DNA from: Apteryx mantelli
Taxonomy: Eukaryota; Chordata; Aves; Apterygiformes; Apterygidae
Length of the DNA stretch: 64,000 nt
Direction: 5' to 3'
Assembly: GCF_036417845.1 (NCBI RefSeq)
Contig: NC_089981.1
Coordinates: 39,686,668 to 39,750,667 of the forward strand
Position numbers and translations under genes: made by a program. The notes below the pieces were generated by a model, which searched no databases, was not told where the DNA came from, and saw nothing but the letters and a program-made list of their open reading frames with translations. Position 1 is the stretch's first letter, and every line of letters begins with the position of its first letter. Of this stretch, positions 40,741 through 53,972 are shown in pieces.

Positions 40741-42535
40741 ATCTCTGTTGAATATGCATTAAGTCAATTCACTGCAAAAAGAAGAATACTCTGGGAAAAG
40801 ATTAATACCAGCTTTGCCATTGCTGTGTGGATAATTACTATTTGATGCACCTTACATAATGGGTGTGCATGAGAACTTTGATGAGGCGCTGCATGTGGCA
40901 CAGTTTCAGAAAGATCAGGTCCTATGATACAGCACTGTCACTGAAAGTTGCCCTGCCTCACAGAGCGATCAACAAGATCAACAAGAGTGCAATGTCTTGC
41001 ATAAGTAACTGCTCAGAATAGTTGCAGGATTGCCCAGCATCTGAACTGCACAGTAATGAAGCCATTGACTTACTCTTCATAAAACAAGACATACCTGGTT
41101 TCTTTCCCTATCTCTAGCACAAAGTCTCTGGAAGAGGTAGCACCCCTTTTTGTTCACAAGATATTTGCAGGACAAACACAGTATAGTGCACTATTGCTCA
41201 CACATGCTTCACAAAGACAAAGCCTGCAATTTTGCGTAAGAAGAGGACGAGGTTTAAAACTTGCTTGTAGGTCATGTTCCCAAAGGAGCATCTGACGAAG
41301 TAGCCCATCAAAAGGTGTCCTGCCTTTTGATGAGGATGGCAACGTGTCATGGTCGTGCCTACTGACCTAGGTATCTCTGCAGTAACATGTTCCTGAGCAG
41401 GAAGAAGCAACTGCAAGAAAAAGCAAGAAAAAGCAAGTAAGACAAGTAGAGGAAGATGGAGCAAGAGTAAGGAAGAGCTAGCTGATGTGTATTATAAGAT
41501 GTGCGGTTTGGTAATGGAACTTCCCTGCTGTATCTTTATAGCCTATCCTGAGTGAGGAGTGAATAAAAACTGTGGTACTGCTTCAGGTACCCCAATTTGA
41601 AGTGGAATACGCCTTTCTGTCTGCTGTTTAGCTGGTGCACAGCACAACAAAGTGTGTCTACCACAGTGGACTACCAGGCCTCCTGTGCTCACTGTGGGTT
41701 ACTCTTAGGTGTGCAGCTGCCTTGGATGCTTGCTGTAAAAGGAGCAAACCAGCATTCCCTGTGCTGAGTGAGCACATCTGTCACTGTGCACACAATATTC
41801 CAGTGAGAAACAGAAATCCTGGGTTGAAGGTTAATGAGAGAAGACACATTTGTGTTAAGTTGCCTTGTTTGTGTTCTGAGATGGCCCTACACTAAAAAGT
41901 GAGTAATGCCTGCCCTGTGTTACGCGGTATACTCTGTAAGGCCTGGAATCTTATTCCTCCCATCTTTGCTAGAGTGCCATGTGTGAACTACGGAGGGTGT
42001 CAGAGTGACAGGACCATGGAAAGATGTCTTCTGGAACTGGTAACCTTGGGAAGGGGGTGGATAGGAAAGGTGCATGAAAGCATTGAGAGGGAATGACAGG
42101 AGGTGTGATGACTATTGCTTCACCAAGGTGATGTCACGTAATTTATATAAACTACATTCCAGCATGTTGTCAATGTTGTTTTCAGAGGATGTATGGGTGG
42201 TATGGGGTTTGTAGTCCAGGGAGCACTACATTTTCTGATCTGCACAGAAAAGATTCCAAAGAGGCATATACACACATGTGCATGTATGGATGCTTGTCAG
42301 GGCCATTCCTTGCCAGGAGATGCATACATCCTACTGTGTTTAATGCAGTCACACACTTTGCGTTTGGCTGACAATAATCAAAACTGTGATGTGGCTGAAC
42401 AGGGCCCAGGAGGAGCAAGGTTAAGGTCTCTCATTCCTTTTTGTGGTGCTTGTTTCCTCTTTGGTAATGTCTACCTACTGTTACAAAGCATAGACCCCTA
42501 AACACTGCCCCTGCTGTCACACTGCCTGTCTTACT

Positions 42536-42563
42536 ATTTAAATTAATAGTAATTAATTTAAAT
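42536..42563. repeat. Perfect 12-bp inverted repeat with 4-nt spacer
   Basis: ATTTAAATTAAT, spacer AGTA, then ATTAATTTAAAT. The arms are fully complementary and entirely A+T, so they could extrude as a cruciform. No associated gene or transposon ends were found. Confidence 0.9.
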
Positions 42564-43177
42564 TAGTTTAAGTCTGAATCTAGCATTTGAACTTGGTTCT
42601 TCCCATATTCATGAAACTGTTTTAGCCACTAACTGTTCAGTGTTCTGCTTTGGTCAATAACATATTGAGCCAGCAAAGCAGTAAAGGGCAAATAAGAGAG
42701 TCTGTTGTAATACAATCACCATAGCACTCATCAGATAGGTAGGAGAGAAAAGTTCAAAGACATTTTTGTGAAAAAAAGTGCAATGAATCAGTATTTCCAA
42801 CGACAACAAAATAATTAGTAAAAAATGCTAAGCATGCTAGAATAAGGAAAAAAACCCCACAAAACAACAGCTTTATTTGCAGAATTACCTCTTCATGAAC
42901 AGCTTCCTAACTTTTTCTTTCCAGACCCATAATTTTCTTTTCTCTGATAAACTCAAGAGATTTTAGCCATTTCCAGTATTCACTAGAAAACCTTGCCTAC
43001 CTGCACATAAACCTAGAATAGAATTTCATAAGTTTCAGTTTTTGGTGTTTGTCTTATAGTCTGAATAACAATAATGATCGGTCCATAAGGATGGCCAAAG
43101 AAATGTAAATTTGAATATGTAATGTTGCTGCCATTGGGATATATTCAGTCATATATACATATACTCCTTGAACCCAG

Positions 43178-43207
43178 GAATTAATGAATGAATTAATTAA
43201 TTAATGG
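43178..43207. repeat. (AATT/AATG)n short tandem repeat
   Basis: GGAATTAATGAATGAATTAATTAATTAATGG, an imperfect tetranucleotide repeat in intergenic DNA. Confidence 0.8.
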
Positions 43208-46000
43208 TTTCTGCATCTTCTTGCTTGGGCAAACTCTCCAATTCACAATTTTGAAAACTTCAGACCTAAGACTGAAACAAAAACTTGTTGTGCTTCTGTC
43301 TCTCCAAGATTCTGTAAGACACTTTCAGCAAAATATTTTTACTTTATATAACATCCTACCAGTATAGTAACTAGTATTCAGAGAAGAATCACCACTGAAT
43401 TATACTGCCTATATGAAAAAAGTTAAGAAAACTTCTTCAATGAGAAGATTAAATCTCCATGTGTTGGAGCAGGAATTTGTAGTTTGACACTTATTGCCCT
43501 AGTGAGTGTACTAATTAATGAAAACTTCCCGAAGTTATATGCCAGTGAAAAAGTACCTTACGTAATGTATTGTTGATCTTTTTCAAGTATTCTTCTTCCC
43601 AGCTTCTATGCAAATTAGCTGTAATTTACCATCCCACTATTCTTGCTGTGAAAATGTTGAACATGTATACCACCATGTTTTTGCTACAGCAGAAGAGCAT
43701 GCATACTTCCAACCCAACACATCAAATCATGTAAAAAACACAGTGGCGAAACAAGCACTTAATAAGGTCCTTAAACTCATTGTCAGTTTAATACATGCAC
43801 ATGTAACTGAGCTGTTAATTGGCACTATTGGCTCAAGAATCCATGTGGTCAATACATCAGTCTTAACAAACGTAACACCAGTCATTTTATTTTATACCAA
43901 ATTCCAATTATGACACGGGGTTGCTTGATAGCATGTAACCCAGGAATACTTTTCCAACGAGGAAACCACTGATACAGGTCAGTTTGTTATTGCTGCTCAG
44001 GATAAAACATATACTGTTTGTACATGAAGGGTAGATAATTACCATCTCCCTTTTTTTCCACTCACATCACTGAGAAGGCATACCTGTGACACATCAGCTG
44101 TAATGGAAGTATCACAGTGCTGGATAATGTCCTATGCACAGCACATCTCAGTAAGTAGCTCTAACAAAAATATGAGAGTAGTCTGTATGATTCAATAAGA
44201 GCGGGCCATATGCCAGGATTATGAGGTATGGGATCCATCAGTACTCAATGAAATGATGAATCAGAGGCGTATGAGAGGTTGAAAAAATGATGAGACTGCA
44301 TGATGAACAGTGGGTGGATGTCATAGGGTAAGTTGGTAGAGTTAGAACTGGGTCACAAAAAAAAACCCCAACCCTTGCTCAAATGCATTAAAATACATGG
44401 AGATAAGCCCAGGTCAGAATTTAGTGGCCTGGATCTATTGCCAATCTGTAGAAGAATGCTTGGCAGTAACTTTTAAGTAGAATGTAGCCTTTTGTAAATA
44501 CAGTGTATTAGTTACAATCACAGTAACACCTAAGCAGAAAAAGGAGCAGAAAAATCAATAAGGAAGAATATGGTAAAAAGCTTTTGGAATCTGCCATACA
44601 GGCAGAAAAAGACACCTAAATCTTCCTTATCTTGAAACCTATTTCCAGATTCCAAGAAAACATATGAACAGCAATACCAAACAGAAGAGGTATCAGCCCA
44701 CCATAAAAACAAATAAAGAACATCCCCCCCTCAATCTATGCTAACAAAAGAACCAAGAAAAATGTTAACCTCCTCTGCCTGATAATATAACCAGAGGACT
44801 GAATTGCTGAGAACCAGCAATTGAAAAATAGCTATTTTGGCTGCCAGCGAATCAAAAGGGGGTGGTGATCAAAACCTGGCTTAATTTACATGGTTGGTAT
44901 CATGTAGTACTCTTTCTTGTACCTGTAAAAATTTATCAAATACAGCTAGATTATAAGCTTTGAAAAAAATGAAGGCAACATATTCAGTAAAAAAATGTGT
45001 ATTCCTCTCAAAATTATTTAGGAGCCCATGTCATGGATCAAGACTCAATTGTGCTTTTCAAACAGAACAAAAACTGCTTCTAAACCAAATAAAAATAGGA
45101 AATGTGTATACGTGGAGCTGGAGAGGAATCCTAATAAATTATTATAGATTTTTTAGAAGATTTTAGGATATCTTTTAAGTTTGATGCTTTGTAAGTTATG
45201 TCTAGCTTAAGTTAAGCCAAAAAAGAAATGCCAAGAGAAAAAAGAAAGAAAAAAAGGTGATAATAGGTATAATACTGTAGAAACGGTGAAATTTTCACCA
45301 ATAATAGCTAATGCTATTATTGAACATGAGAAAATTAAAATTAAAATTAAATCTAGTCTGTCCAGTGACAGTGTGAAAAAGTATATAAATCTACTTGTTA
45401 AAATTCTATCAATGCACCTAATATTAAAGAATGTAGTGTCTCTCTGGCACTGAGTTCACTTTCACCACATTGTGTCATTGCACCTAGTGATGGGAAATAC
45501 CGATTTCTTTACAGTTTACAATCTGAAACTTGGGTGAGATTTACTACTAGCATGCTGGCCACCCATTAGTGTTTCTTATGATCATAGATCTTATTTATTT
45601 TCAGTATTAAATTATCCTTCCTTCTGTTAAAACCATAAATAGGATATTACATATGTATTTTTAATTTTTGTACTGCATTATTTTAATTGATTTGCTATAG
45701 TGAATAGTTAATCTTTTTAGCAGACTTCATTTAATATCAATCCTTTGGTTTCTTTGACACAGGTTCCTTGGAACTCTCTTGGTTTCCACATGATGTCTAG
45801 AGGCCAGTACTTGGTAAATTCAGTCCTCACAGACTGGCTGTTAACATGCATAATCTTGGGAATGCTGTAACTAAACAGGGCTTCGATTGCAACTCTTCCA
45901 GGAGACTCTGCTCCAACACCAGACATAAGAACTGCCAGGAGGGAGGTTTTCTTCCCCATGTTTTCAATACAATGGGAGAAAGAGACATTATCGTGCAATT

Positions 46001-46086
46001 AATGACTGCTATAATACATATATATGTACATATGCATATAACACACATATATGATAATACATATATAATGACTTCTATAATACATG
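46001..46086. repeat. Direct repeats flanking an AT-alternating tract
   Basis: AATGACTGCTATAATACAT (46001) and AATGACTTCTATAATACAT (46067) lie 66 bp apart. The DNA between them is alternating TATA/CATA-rich sequence. It is probably a local tandem duplication. Confidence 0.8.
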
Positions 46087-49000
46087 CAAAGTACTGGATA
46101 TTGCATGTGCATCCTCCATGTTGGTCCTGTCCTAATTTTTGAGTGTTTGATTTTGTGACATTATAGCCTTTTTGCTAGAATGAGATACATGTTTATTTAG
46201 CTGAGCTGAAGCTTTCATATTTGTTCTGAAACCTTTCTTTGATTATTAGAATTAGGCAGCACAATTTAAGTTTCTATTTTGGCTTTTTTAATGGAAATCT
46301 TTCTCTAGTCATTGTTGTGATAAAACAAAAATAGTTAATCTGCATTTCATTTTTATCCCTATATTGTTCTTTAGCAGTTTCCTGGCAATGTAAATGACTT
46401 GTAAACCTCTTGTAAACATCTTGTAAATGGCTAGTTAGGGGAGAGGGAAGGGGAGGGAGCAGTGGAGGCAAGAATTAATAGCTAGAAAGAAACATAATCA
46501 GTATAATTAACTTGGTAACTTCTGGTCAGCTTCCAGAAAAAAACAAACCAACCCATGATTTGTTACAGTTTCAAGACACCTCTCACTGCTTCTTGGATAT
46601 CATGAAGAAACAAGTCTTGTGCTGATCTGTCTAAATAACTGTTTTCCCTTCTGACAAATTCTGTAAACAGACACACATTTTTAAAACATAGATCTTCATA
46701 CACAGCAAAACTGAGTATTTTTAGGATGCCTAAAATTTATCCAAATATCTAATTAAATTCTGTAAAGACCACTATAGTTAAGGCAGTATTTTTTCCTTCA
46801 TGTATTAGATGCTTCTATAATTTCAGTCTACCCATTTGAGGCAATTAATTTTCTATAAACTTTTTCCAAAAACCTTGGAAAATTGAGGTCGAATTTGCTA
46901 AAGAGAATTTTGGCTTTAAAAACAGGCACATCTAAACACACAGAAAAACCCTTGCTCTGTTTGTTTTCCATCCATCTGTCTGCAGTTAAAACACTCAGGG
47001 GCTTGTCCAGGGCCTTTTATTCTACTTCAGCAGAAATTAGAAGCAGTCCCTGGCAATTGTGTAAGTCTTAAACAAAATAATGGCTACCTTTGCAACTTAT
47101 AATGATACATAACTAGTCAATTGGAAAAATTGCTTTTATCAGAATGACTGGAACAGCAACCGAAATGCTGCTATTACACAAGACAGCTGGGGGCAAAGGG
47201 TATCAGCAAGCTGCTGGCCATATGGCAGGCGCTGTGACAGACCAATTATTCTAGGCTAGAAGCGCTATTTTATATTTATCTAATATTCTACTAACACTGC
47301 TGCAGTTCACTGTGACTGTGCCCCTTGCTTCATTGAATCTCATAAGAATTCTGGAATTTTTTGTATTCTTTCTTATTGTCAAAATTAAGATACGTAAGTA
47401 GATGGTATACAGACTCTTTCCCAGTACTCTAGCCTCAGCTTCTATTATGATATAGAATATATTGAAAATGACAGCTACTTAAAATGGAAAACAAACAAAC
47501 AAAATCAATGGCTAAAATATTCACACCTTAATAAGAACAGTCAAACATTCAAATGTACTAAGAATCTACAACTCCTATCAATTCAAACAATACTAATTAG
47601 TATGCTAGTACCCTAGGATTAATTATTCCCATGTTCTATTTGAGACCATTTCAAGGGGCAACCCTCAAATCTTAGGTCTACTGCTATTATCCCTCTTAAA
47701 TAGGACAACTAAGGAGAAAACCACAATTCTTTTTCTATAATAAATCAGGTTTTTAAAATTGTGTTTCTTTCACAATTCATTGAAATTATCTTAGAAAATC
47801 TTTATTAAGTTCAGCAACTATTAATCAGCTCATTTAGAGATAATGAAAATGAATCAGTGACCAGCTAGCTTTCATGAAATATTTTGAAGTGTCTTTGTCT
47901 TTTTAGGACAAAAAGGTGAAAGATAAAACATTTTAAACTACAAATGGAGTACATACACGTTAAACTTAGAAACTAGTATTACTTGTAATGGGATCCTTGC
48001 AGGTACTCTTTGCATTGGGAATTTGCAACAATTACCTCCAGGTGATTCCATGGGAAACCTACTCATCATGTTAGCACACTAGATTATTATATATGTAAAA
48101 TGCTTAGTGATACTCTAGCATACAATTATCACGTGTACCTGTTACATTTGTCACATGCAATATAATAGTCATTCATGGATCTTGCAGATGTAGATTGCAG
48201 AAATTCACATCTGTCACAAACAGTCACTTGTTAAAGAAAAAAAACATTCTGGCTTTTATTTAGATACCTAAATGTTATTTAGATGCCTAATTTATATCCA
48301 TCAGATTTAAAAATTTTGATTTGGTGACTAGATTATATATGGAGAATTGCTAGCTCCTTGCCCATTGGTCTCAAAGATGGTCACATTTTCTCTTTTCATA
48401 TCTTACAAATGCTATATACCTTCTTCTTTGTCCTTTGTCCTTCTTCCTTGTTTCCTAGTGTTCACATTTGCAATCATTACAGCAAATCTGACTTGCTCAT
48501 TGCCATTCAACCAGCTGGTTTGTTTTTTTCCTCCATACGCTGCATATGATCCCACTGGTGTCTCTTCCGGTCATAACTGTGATACTACATTCAAGGGGAA
48601 ATTAAAAAACCACTCTTGTCAAGAACAATGTGTGATGAGATGTCAAATTTTATCAAAAATTTAGTATAATAAATGGTCAAAAACAAATTTAAAAGAATTC
48701 ATGCCAGAAATTAGTTCCAAAATTAACTGAAAGTTGAGCTATGAATCAGGCCTACATTCATCATTACTGTGGTTACTTACTTAGCAACCTAAATGTCAGT
48801 CATGCACTCAAAATGCTACTAATAAGGCTTTTTCTTTCAAAATGGAATGCTCAGATGATATACCAGTGTTGATACTATTAGGCAGAAATACAATCTCTTT
48901 CATTCACTTCACATTTTGTAGACCTTTAACAAAGTAGGTATCAGGCACACCTTCCCACTTGAAGCATGAAATTCTAAGTTTTAATCTGAAGTATTACAGT

Positions 49001-49914
49001 AAAATTTTGCAGCACAGTATTGAACTATTCTTTTTTGTGCTTGCTTATCGTAGAACATAACATATGATGGCATACATGTGAGTACCAGCTTCAGTTTAAC
49101 TAATTTTATTGGCATATTAATTTATTGTATGAATAATCTCTGTACACCAGTCCCAATCCACATTGAAGCATTTAGCTATAGACATATAACAATATATTTT
49201 CAAAAGCATGTATTTAATTTTCACTGGCAATAAAATAGGTAGCTTGATTTTCCAGACCTACCAGCCATCCAACATTTTAAATTGCCTTTAAATTTCTGAA
49301 AATTCAATTGGTTTGAAAAAACAGTTCATTTAGGATTCTAAAATACAGTCTTTCTGCATTATGGCAATGCAGATAACCCACTTACAAAATCTTGGAGCAG
49401 AAGGCAGACTAGGAGTTACAAGTTGATTACCACTGTGAAGATTCCTAGGAGCTCCAGCTTAATCAATTTTTTTTTAATAGAATCCTGGTCTATAAATACA
49501 CCTTATTATTTGCTGCAATTAGTAAGAGACACAGGAAAATAACAAATATAAGTACAGAAAGGTTGTCAGTTTTTCCCAACCTTTTCTACAGAACCACTCA
49601 CATTTTAGTGGGGAAAAAATCATCAGACCATTTTGTGCAGCATAGCAACCAAATTAGGTCAAAGATTAAATGCCCACTTTTATTTCCTCCATTTTATGTG
49701 CTTGCTTATGTACATAGGAATGTACAAGTGTGGTTTGTTGGTTTGATTTTTGCAGTCATTTTATAGACCACTTTTTAATGTCCTATGGATCAAAATAGGT
49801 CCTCATGTTAGTCTGAGTAATATTGAGCTGACTTCACAGAATCACAGAATCACTGAGGTTGGAAGGGACCTCTGGAGATCATCTAGTCCAACCCCCCTGC
49901 TCAAGCAGGGTCAC

Positions 49915-52848
49915 CTAGAGCACATTGCACAGGATTGCATCCAGGCGCATTTTGAATATCTCCAGAGAAGGAGACTCCACCACCTCTCGGGGCAACCTGT
50001 TCCAGTGCTCTGTCACCCTCACAGTGAAAAAGTTTTTCCTCATGTTAAGATGGAAGTGTCTGTGTTTCAGTTTGTGCCCATTGCCTCGCGTCCTGTCGCT
50101 CGTCACCACTGAAAAGAGTCTGGCCCCATCCTCTCGACACCCTCCCTTCAGATACTTGTACACATTGATAAGATCTCCTCTCAGCCTTCTCTTCTCCAAG
50201 CTAAACAGGCCCAGCTCTCTCAGCCTTTCCTCATAAGAGAGATGCTCCAGTCCCCTAATCATCTTTGTGGCCCTTCGCTGGACTTGCTCCAGTAGTGCCA
50301 CATCCCTCTTGTACTGGGGAGCCCAGAACTGGACGCAGTACTCTAGATGTGGCCTCACCAGGGCTGAGTAGAGGGGGAGAATCACCTCCCTCGACCTGCT
50401 GGCAACACTCTTTCTGATGCAGCCCAGGATACCATTGGCCTTCTTGGCCACAAGGGCACATTGCTGCCTCATGCTTAACTTGGTGTCCACCAGCACTCCC
50501 AGGTCCTTCTCAGCAGAGCTGCTTTCCAGCAGGTCAACCCCCAACCTGTACTGCTGCATGGGGTTATTCCTCCCCAGGTGCAGGACCCTGCACTTGCCTT
50601 TGTTGAATTTCATGACGTTCCTCTCTGCCCACCTCTCCAGCCTGTCCAAGTCTCTTTGAATGGCAGCACAGCCCTCTGGCGTATCGGCCACTCCTCCCAG
50701 TTTTGTATCGTCAGCAAACTTGCTGAGGGTGCACTCTGTGCCTTCATCCAGGTCATTGATGAAGAAGTTGAACAAGACTGGACCCAGGACTGACCCCTGG
50801 GGGACACCGCTAGCTACAGGCCTCCAACTAGACTCTGTGCCACTGAGCACAACTCTCTGAGCTCTGCCATTCAGCCAGTTCTCAATCCACCTCACTGTCC
50901 ACTCATCTAACCCACACTTCCTGAGCTTGTCTATGAGGATGCTATGGGAGACAGTGTCAAAAGCCTTGCTGAAGTCTAGGTAGACAACATCCACTGCTCT
51001 CCCCTCATCTACCCAGCCAGTCATTCCATCATAGAAGGCTATCAGATTGGTTAGGCATGATTTCCCCTTGGTGAAGCCATGCTGACTACTCCTGATCACC
51101 TTCTTTTCCTCCACATGCGTGGAGATGGCTTCCAGGATGAGCTGCTCCATCACCTTTCCAGGGATGGAGGTGAGGCTGACTGGCCTGTAGTTCCCTGGGT
51201 CCTCCTTCTTGCCCTTTTTAAAGACTGGGGTGACATTGGCTTTCTTCCAGTCCTCGGGCACCTCTCCTGTTCTCCATGACCTTTCAAAGATGATGGAGAG
51301 TGGCTTAGCAATAATGTCCGCCAGCTCCCTCAGCACTCGTGGGTGCATCCCATCAGGGCCCATGGATTTGTGGGTGTCAAGTTTGCTTAAATGATCTCTA
51401 ACCCACTCCTCCTCCACCAAGGGAAAGACTTCCTCTATCCAGACTTTCTCTCTTGCCACCAGGGTCTGGGGTTCCTGAGGGCTGGCCTGACCAGTAAAGA
51501 CTGAAGCAAAGAAGGCATTCAGTAACTCTGCCTTCTCTGCATCCTTCGTCACCAGGACACCCACCCCATTCAGCAAAGGGCCCACATTTTCCCTAGTCTT
51601 CCTCTTGCTGCTGATGTATTTGAAGAAGCCCTTCTTGTTGTCCTTGACATCTCTAGCCAGATTTAATTCCAAACGGGCCTTAGCCTTCCTCGTCGCATCC
51701 CTGCATACTCTGACAACATTCCTATATTCATCCCAAGTGGCCTGTCCCCCTTTCCACTTTCTGTAGACTTCCTTCTTCTGGTTGAGTTTTGCCAGGAGCT
51801 CCTTGCTCATCCATGCAGGTCTCCTACCTCCTTTGCTTGACTTCCTACTCATAGGGATGCACCGCTCTTGAGCCTGGAGGAGGTGATGTTTGAATATTAA
51901 CCAACTCTCTTGAACACTCCTTCCTTCCAGGGCCCTCACCCATGGGATTCCTCCAAGTAGGTCCCTGAAGAGGACAAAGTTTGCTCTCCTGAAGTCCAGG
52001 GTTGCGATCCTACTTGGTGCCCTGCTGCCTCCTCGCAGGATCCTGAACTCCACCATCTCATGGTCACTGCAGCCAAGGCAGCCCCCAACCTTCACATCTT
52101 CCACCAGTCCTTCTTTGTTTGTTAGTACGAGGTCCAGCAGCACACCTCTCCTTGTTGGCTCCTCCACCACCTGTGTCAAGAAGTTGTCACCAATGCTCTG
52201 CAGGAATCTCCAGGACTGTTTGTGCCTAGCTGTGTTGTCTTTCCAGCAGATATCGGGGTGGTTGAAGTCCCCCATGAGAACCAGGGCCTGGGATCGTGAG
52301 GCTACTTCCAGCTGTCTGTAGAAGGCCTCATCAACTTCCTCATCCTGATCAGGTGGCCTGTAGTAAACACCCACAACAGTGTCACCTCTATTAGCCTGCC
52401 CTTTGATCCTTACCCATAAGCTCTCAACTCGCTCTTCATCCACCCCTAGGCACAGCTCAATACATTCCAGTTGCTCTCTCACATAAAGAGCAACTCCACC
52501 ACCTCGCTTTCCTGGCCTGTCTTTCCTAAAAAGCACGTAGCCATCCATGACAGCACTCCAGTCATGCGAGCTATCCCACCATGTCTCCGTAATGGCAATG
52601 AGATCATGGCCCTGCGACCGCACAGATATCTCTAGTTCTTCCTGTTTGTTCCCCAAGCTGCGTGCATTGGTGTACAGGCATTTCAGGGAGGTGATCGAGC
52701 ATGCAGGTTTCCCAGGAGGGCTAAAAGAGGGTCCTCCATAGCCACATCCCATGCGCACTTCCCTGGCTGCATTCACCTGTTGGAGGCATCCTGACTTGAG
52801 CAGTCTTTTGCCAACTACCCTGTCACTATAACTCTCCCCTTCCCCCAT
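49915..52848 (-). CDS. CR1 ORF2: AP-type endonuclease–reverse transcriptase
   Basis: A 977-residue uninterrupted frame starting with ATG at 52846–52848. The N-terminal apurinic/apyrimidinic-type endonuclease (about 55–265) has N61 (TNARSL), E88 (ITETWWD), D194/N196 ([11 protein letters not shown]) and the SDH triad block at 261–263 (CSDHEMVEF). The reverse transcriptase (about 495–765) has the conserved YLDFSKAFD (D625) and the active-site FADD at 711–714, preceded by [21 protein letters not shown]. The C-terminal region (about 800–977) is the CR1-type tail. In the family the protein nicks target DNA and reverse-transcribes its own RNA at the nick, recognising the 3' tail. All catalytic residues I looked for are present and there is no stop or frameshift. 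The start follows the ORF1 stop by 5 nt. Upstream residues 1–50 have no obvious domain. Confidence 0.96.
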   Translation of the reverse strand: MGEGESYSDRVVGKRLLKSGCLQQVNAAREVRMGCGYGGPSFSPPGKPACSITSLKCLYTNARSLGNKQEELEISVRSQGHDLIAITETWWDSSHDWSAVMDGYVLFRKDRPGKRGGGVALYVREQLECIELCLGVDEERVESLWVRIKGQANRGDTVVGVYYRPPDQDEEVDEAFYRQLEVASRSQALVLMGDFNHPDICWKDNTARHKQSWRFLQSIGDNFLTQVVEEPTRRGVLLDLVLTNKEGLVEDVKVGGCLGCSDHEMVEFRILRGGSRAPSRIATLDFRRANFVLFRDLLGGIPWVRALEGRSVQESWLIFKHHLLQAQERCIPMSRKSSKGGRRPAWMSKELLAKLNQKKEVYRKWKGGQATWDEYRNVVRVCRDATRKAKARLELNLARDVKDNKKGFFKYISSKRKTRENVGPLLNGVGVLVTKDAEKAELLNAFFASVFTGQASPQEPQTLVAREKVWIEEVFPLVEEEWVRDHLSKLDTHKSMGPDGMHPRVLRELADIIAKPLSIIFERSWRTGEVPEDWKKANVTPVFKKGKKEDPGNYRPVSLTSIPGKVMEQLILEAISTHVEEKKVIRSSQHGFTKGKSCLTNLIAFYDGMTGWVDEGRAVDVVYLDFSKAFDTVSHSILIDKLRKCGLDEWTVRWIENWLNGRAQRVVLSGTESSWRPVASGVPQGSVLGPVLFNFFINDLDEGTECTLSKFADDTKLGGVADTPEGCAAIQRDLDRLERWAERNVMKFNKGKCRVLHLGRNNPMQQYRLGVDLLESSSAEKDLGVLVDTKLSMRQQCALVAKKANGILGCIRKSVASRSREVILPLYSALVRPHLEYCVQFWAPQYKRDVALLEQVQRRATKMIRGLEHLSYEERLRELGLFSLEKRRLRGDLINVYKYLKGGCREDGARLFSVVTSDRTRGNGHKLKHRHFHLNMRKNFFTVRVTEHWNRLPREVVESPSLEIFKMRLDAILCNVL

Positions 52849-52853
52849 CTTTC

Positions 52854-53915
52854 CTAGTTTAAAGCCCTCCTTACCAGGTTGGCCAACCTGTTGGCAAAGA
52901 CCTGTGTGCCCCGCCTCGTGAGGTGGATCCCATCTCTCGCCATCAGTTGTCGATCTTCAAACAGGGTCCCATGGTCGTAGAAACCAAAACCCTGTTGCCA
53001 ACACCAGCGGCGCAGCCAGTCGTTAACCTGGAAAGTCCGTCTCCTCCTCCTCTCATCCATCCCCCTCACTGGCAGGATTGAGGAGAAGATGACCTGGGCT
53101 CCCAGACCCTTGACCACCATCCCCAGAGCTCTGAAATCCTGCTTGATGGTCTCCAGTTTGCCCTTGGTGTCATTGGCGCCCACATGGAAGAGCAGCAGTG
53201 GGTAATAGTCCGAAGCGTGGACAAGCCTTGGCAGTCTTTGCATGACATCTCTCACACGAGCCCCCGGCAGGCCACAAACCTCTCTAGACAAGGGGTCAGG
53301 TCTGCAGATAGATGCCTCCGTCCCCTGTAGCAGGGAGTCCCCCACAACAATCACCCGCCGCTTTTTCCGGGTGTTCCGGCAGGGCACAGGGTCTGTTGTC
53401 CCGGTTACTTCCCTGGCAGCCATGCCCATCTCCTCCTCATCCTGGAGGGCACTAAACCTGTTCTTCAGCTTCAGGTCTTCAGGAGGAGTAGGAGCCTTTC
53501 TCCTCCCACGAGCAGTGACCAGTTTCCAGCCTTCTTCTGTGATGTTATGATGTACCGTTTCACACGGCACAGAGCCCTCTGGCAACTCCACTGCTGCAGG
53601 GGGTTGGGACTCCTGGAGCTGTACAGTCTCCGAGAATACCCTGTCTATCTCTTGCTCTGCTTCTCGGATGCTGCGCAGCCTACTGACCTCCTCCCGTAAC
53701 TCCCTTACCTGACGACACAACTCGTCAACAGCAGCACACCTCCTGCAGGAGAGCTGGCTGCCAGCCCAGGCCTCCTGGAGAGGCCCCAAGCACTCCCTGC
53801 AGCCTGAGACCTGTAGAGCCGCATCTACTGTCAGAGGGTCAGTCTGGGTCCAAGCCTCTGACGCAGCAACTCCAACAGTCACTGGGGAACGCGCTGTGCG
53901 ACGTGTCACGACCAT
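52854..53915 (-). CDS. CR1 ORF1: coiled-coil protein with SGNH/GDSL esterase domain
   Basis: A 353-residue product from the only in-frame ATG (53913–53915, [10 protein letters not shown]). The frame stays open 49 further codons into the 5' UTR but has no ATG there; the first possible start is a TTG, so those codons are probably untranslated. The N-terminus has paired cysteines, C39-x2-C42 and C57-x2-C60, suggestive of a zinc-binding or knuckle-like fold. A charged heptad-like helix (about 63–95, [20 protein letters not shown]) looks like a coiled coil. The C-terminal half is an SGNH hydrolase: catalytic Ser194 in VGDSLLQG, Gly/Asn in HVGAND (G246, N248) and Asp328/His331 in RDGIHL. CR1 ORF1 proteins are known to carry such an esterase domain and to bind nucleic acid as part of the ribonucleoprotein. 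All catalytic residues are intact. Confidence 0.94.
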   Translation of the reverse strand: MVVTRRTARSPVTVGVAASEAWTQTDPLTVDAALQVSGCRECLGPLQEAWAGSQLSCRRCAAVDELCRQVRELREEVSRLRSIREAEQEIDRVFSETVQLQESQPPAAVELPEGSVPCETVHHNITEEGWKLVTARGRRKAPTPPEDLKLKNRFSALQDEEEMGMAAREVTGTTDPVPCRNTRKKRRVIVVGDSLLQGTEASICRPDPLSREVCGLPGARVRDVMQRLPRLVHASDYYPLLLFHVGANDTKGKLETIKQDFRALGMVVKGLGAQVIFSSILPVRGMDERRRRRTFQVNDWLRRWCWQQGFGFYDHGTLFEDRQLMARDGIHLTRRGTQVFANRLANLVRRALN

Positions 53916-53972
53916 ACTTGAGGAAGTGTACACCACAGGGAACAGAAATGAAGGTCCCTTCGCACGTCCCTT

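Larger units (their letters stand above)
39274..49834. other. Intergenic DNA, no gene recognised
   Basis: AT-rich sequence with only short open frames. It contains a possible LTR-like patch (about 40440–40740), an AT-rich inverted repeat (42536–42563), a TTAA/AATG-rich repeat (43178–43207) and a pair of 20-bp direct repeats (46001 and 46067). The (TG)n, (GA)n and poly-T content is otherwise ordinary. No exon, RNA gene or CR1 was seen. Confidence 0.7.

Noticed and set aside
49925..52741. Several 60–103-codon plus-strand frames within 49925–52741
   Set aside because: They are shadows of CR1 ORF2 on the opposite strand.
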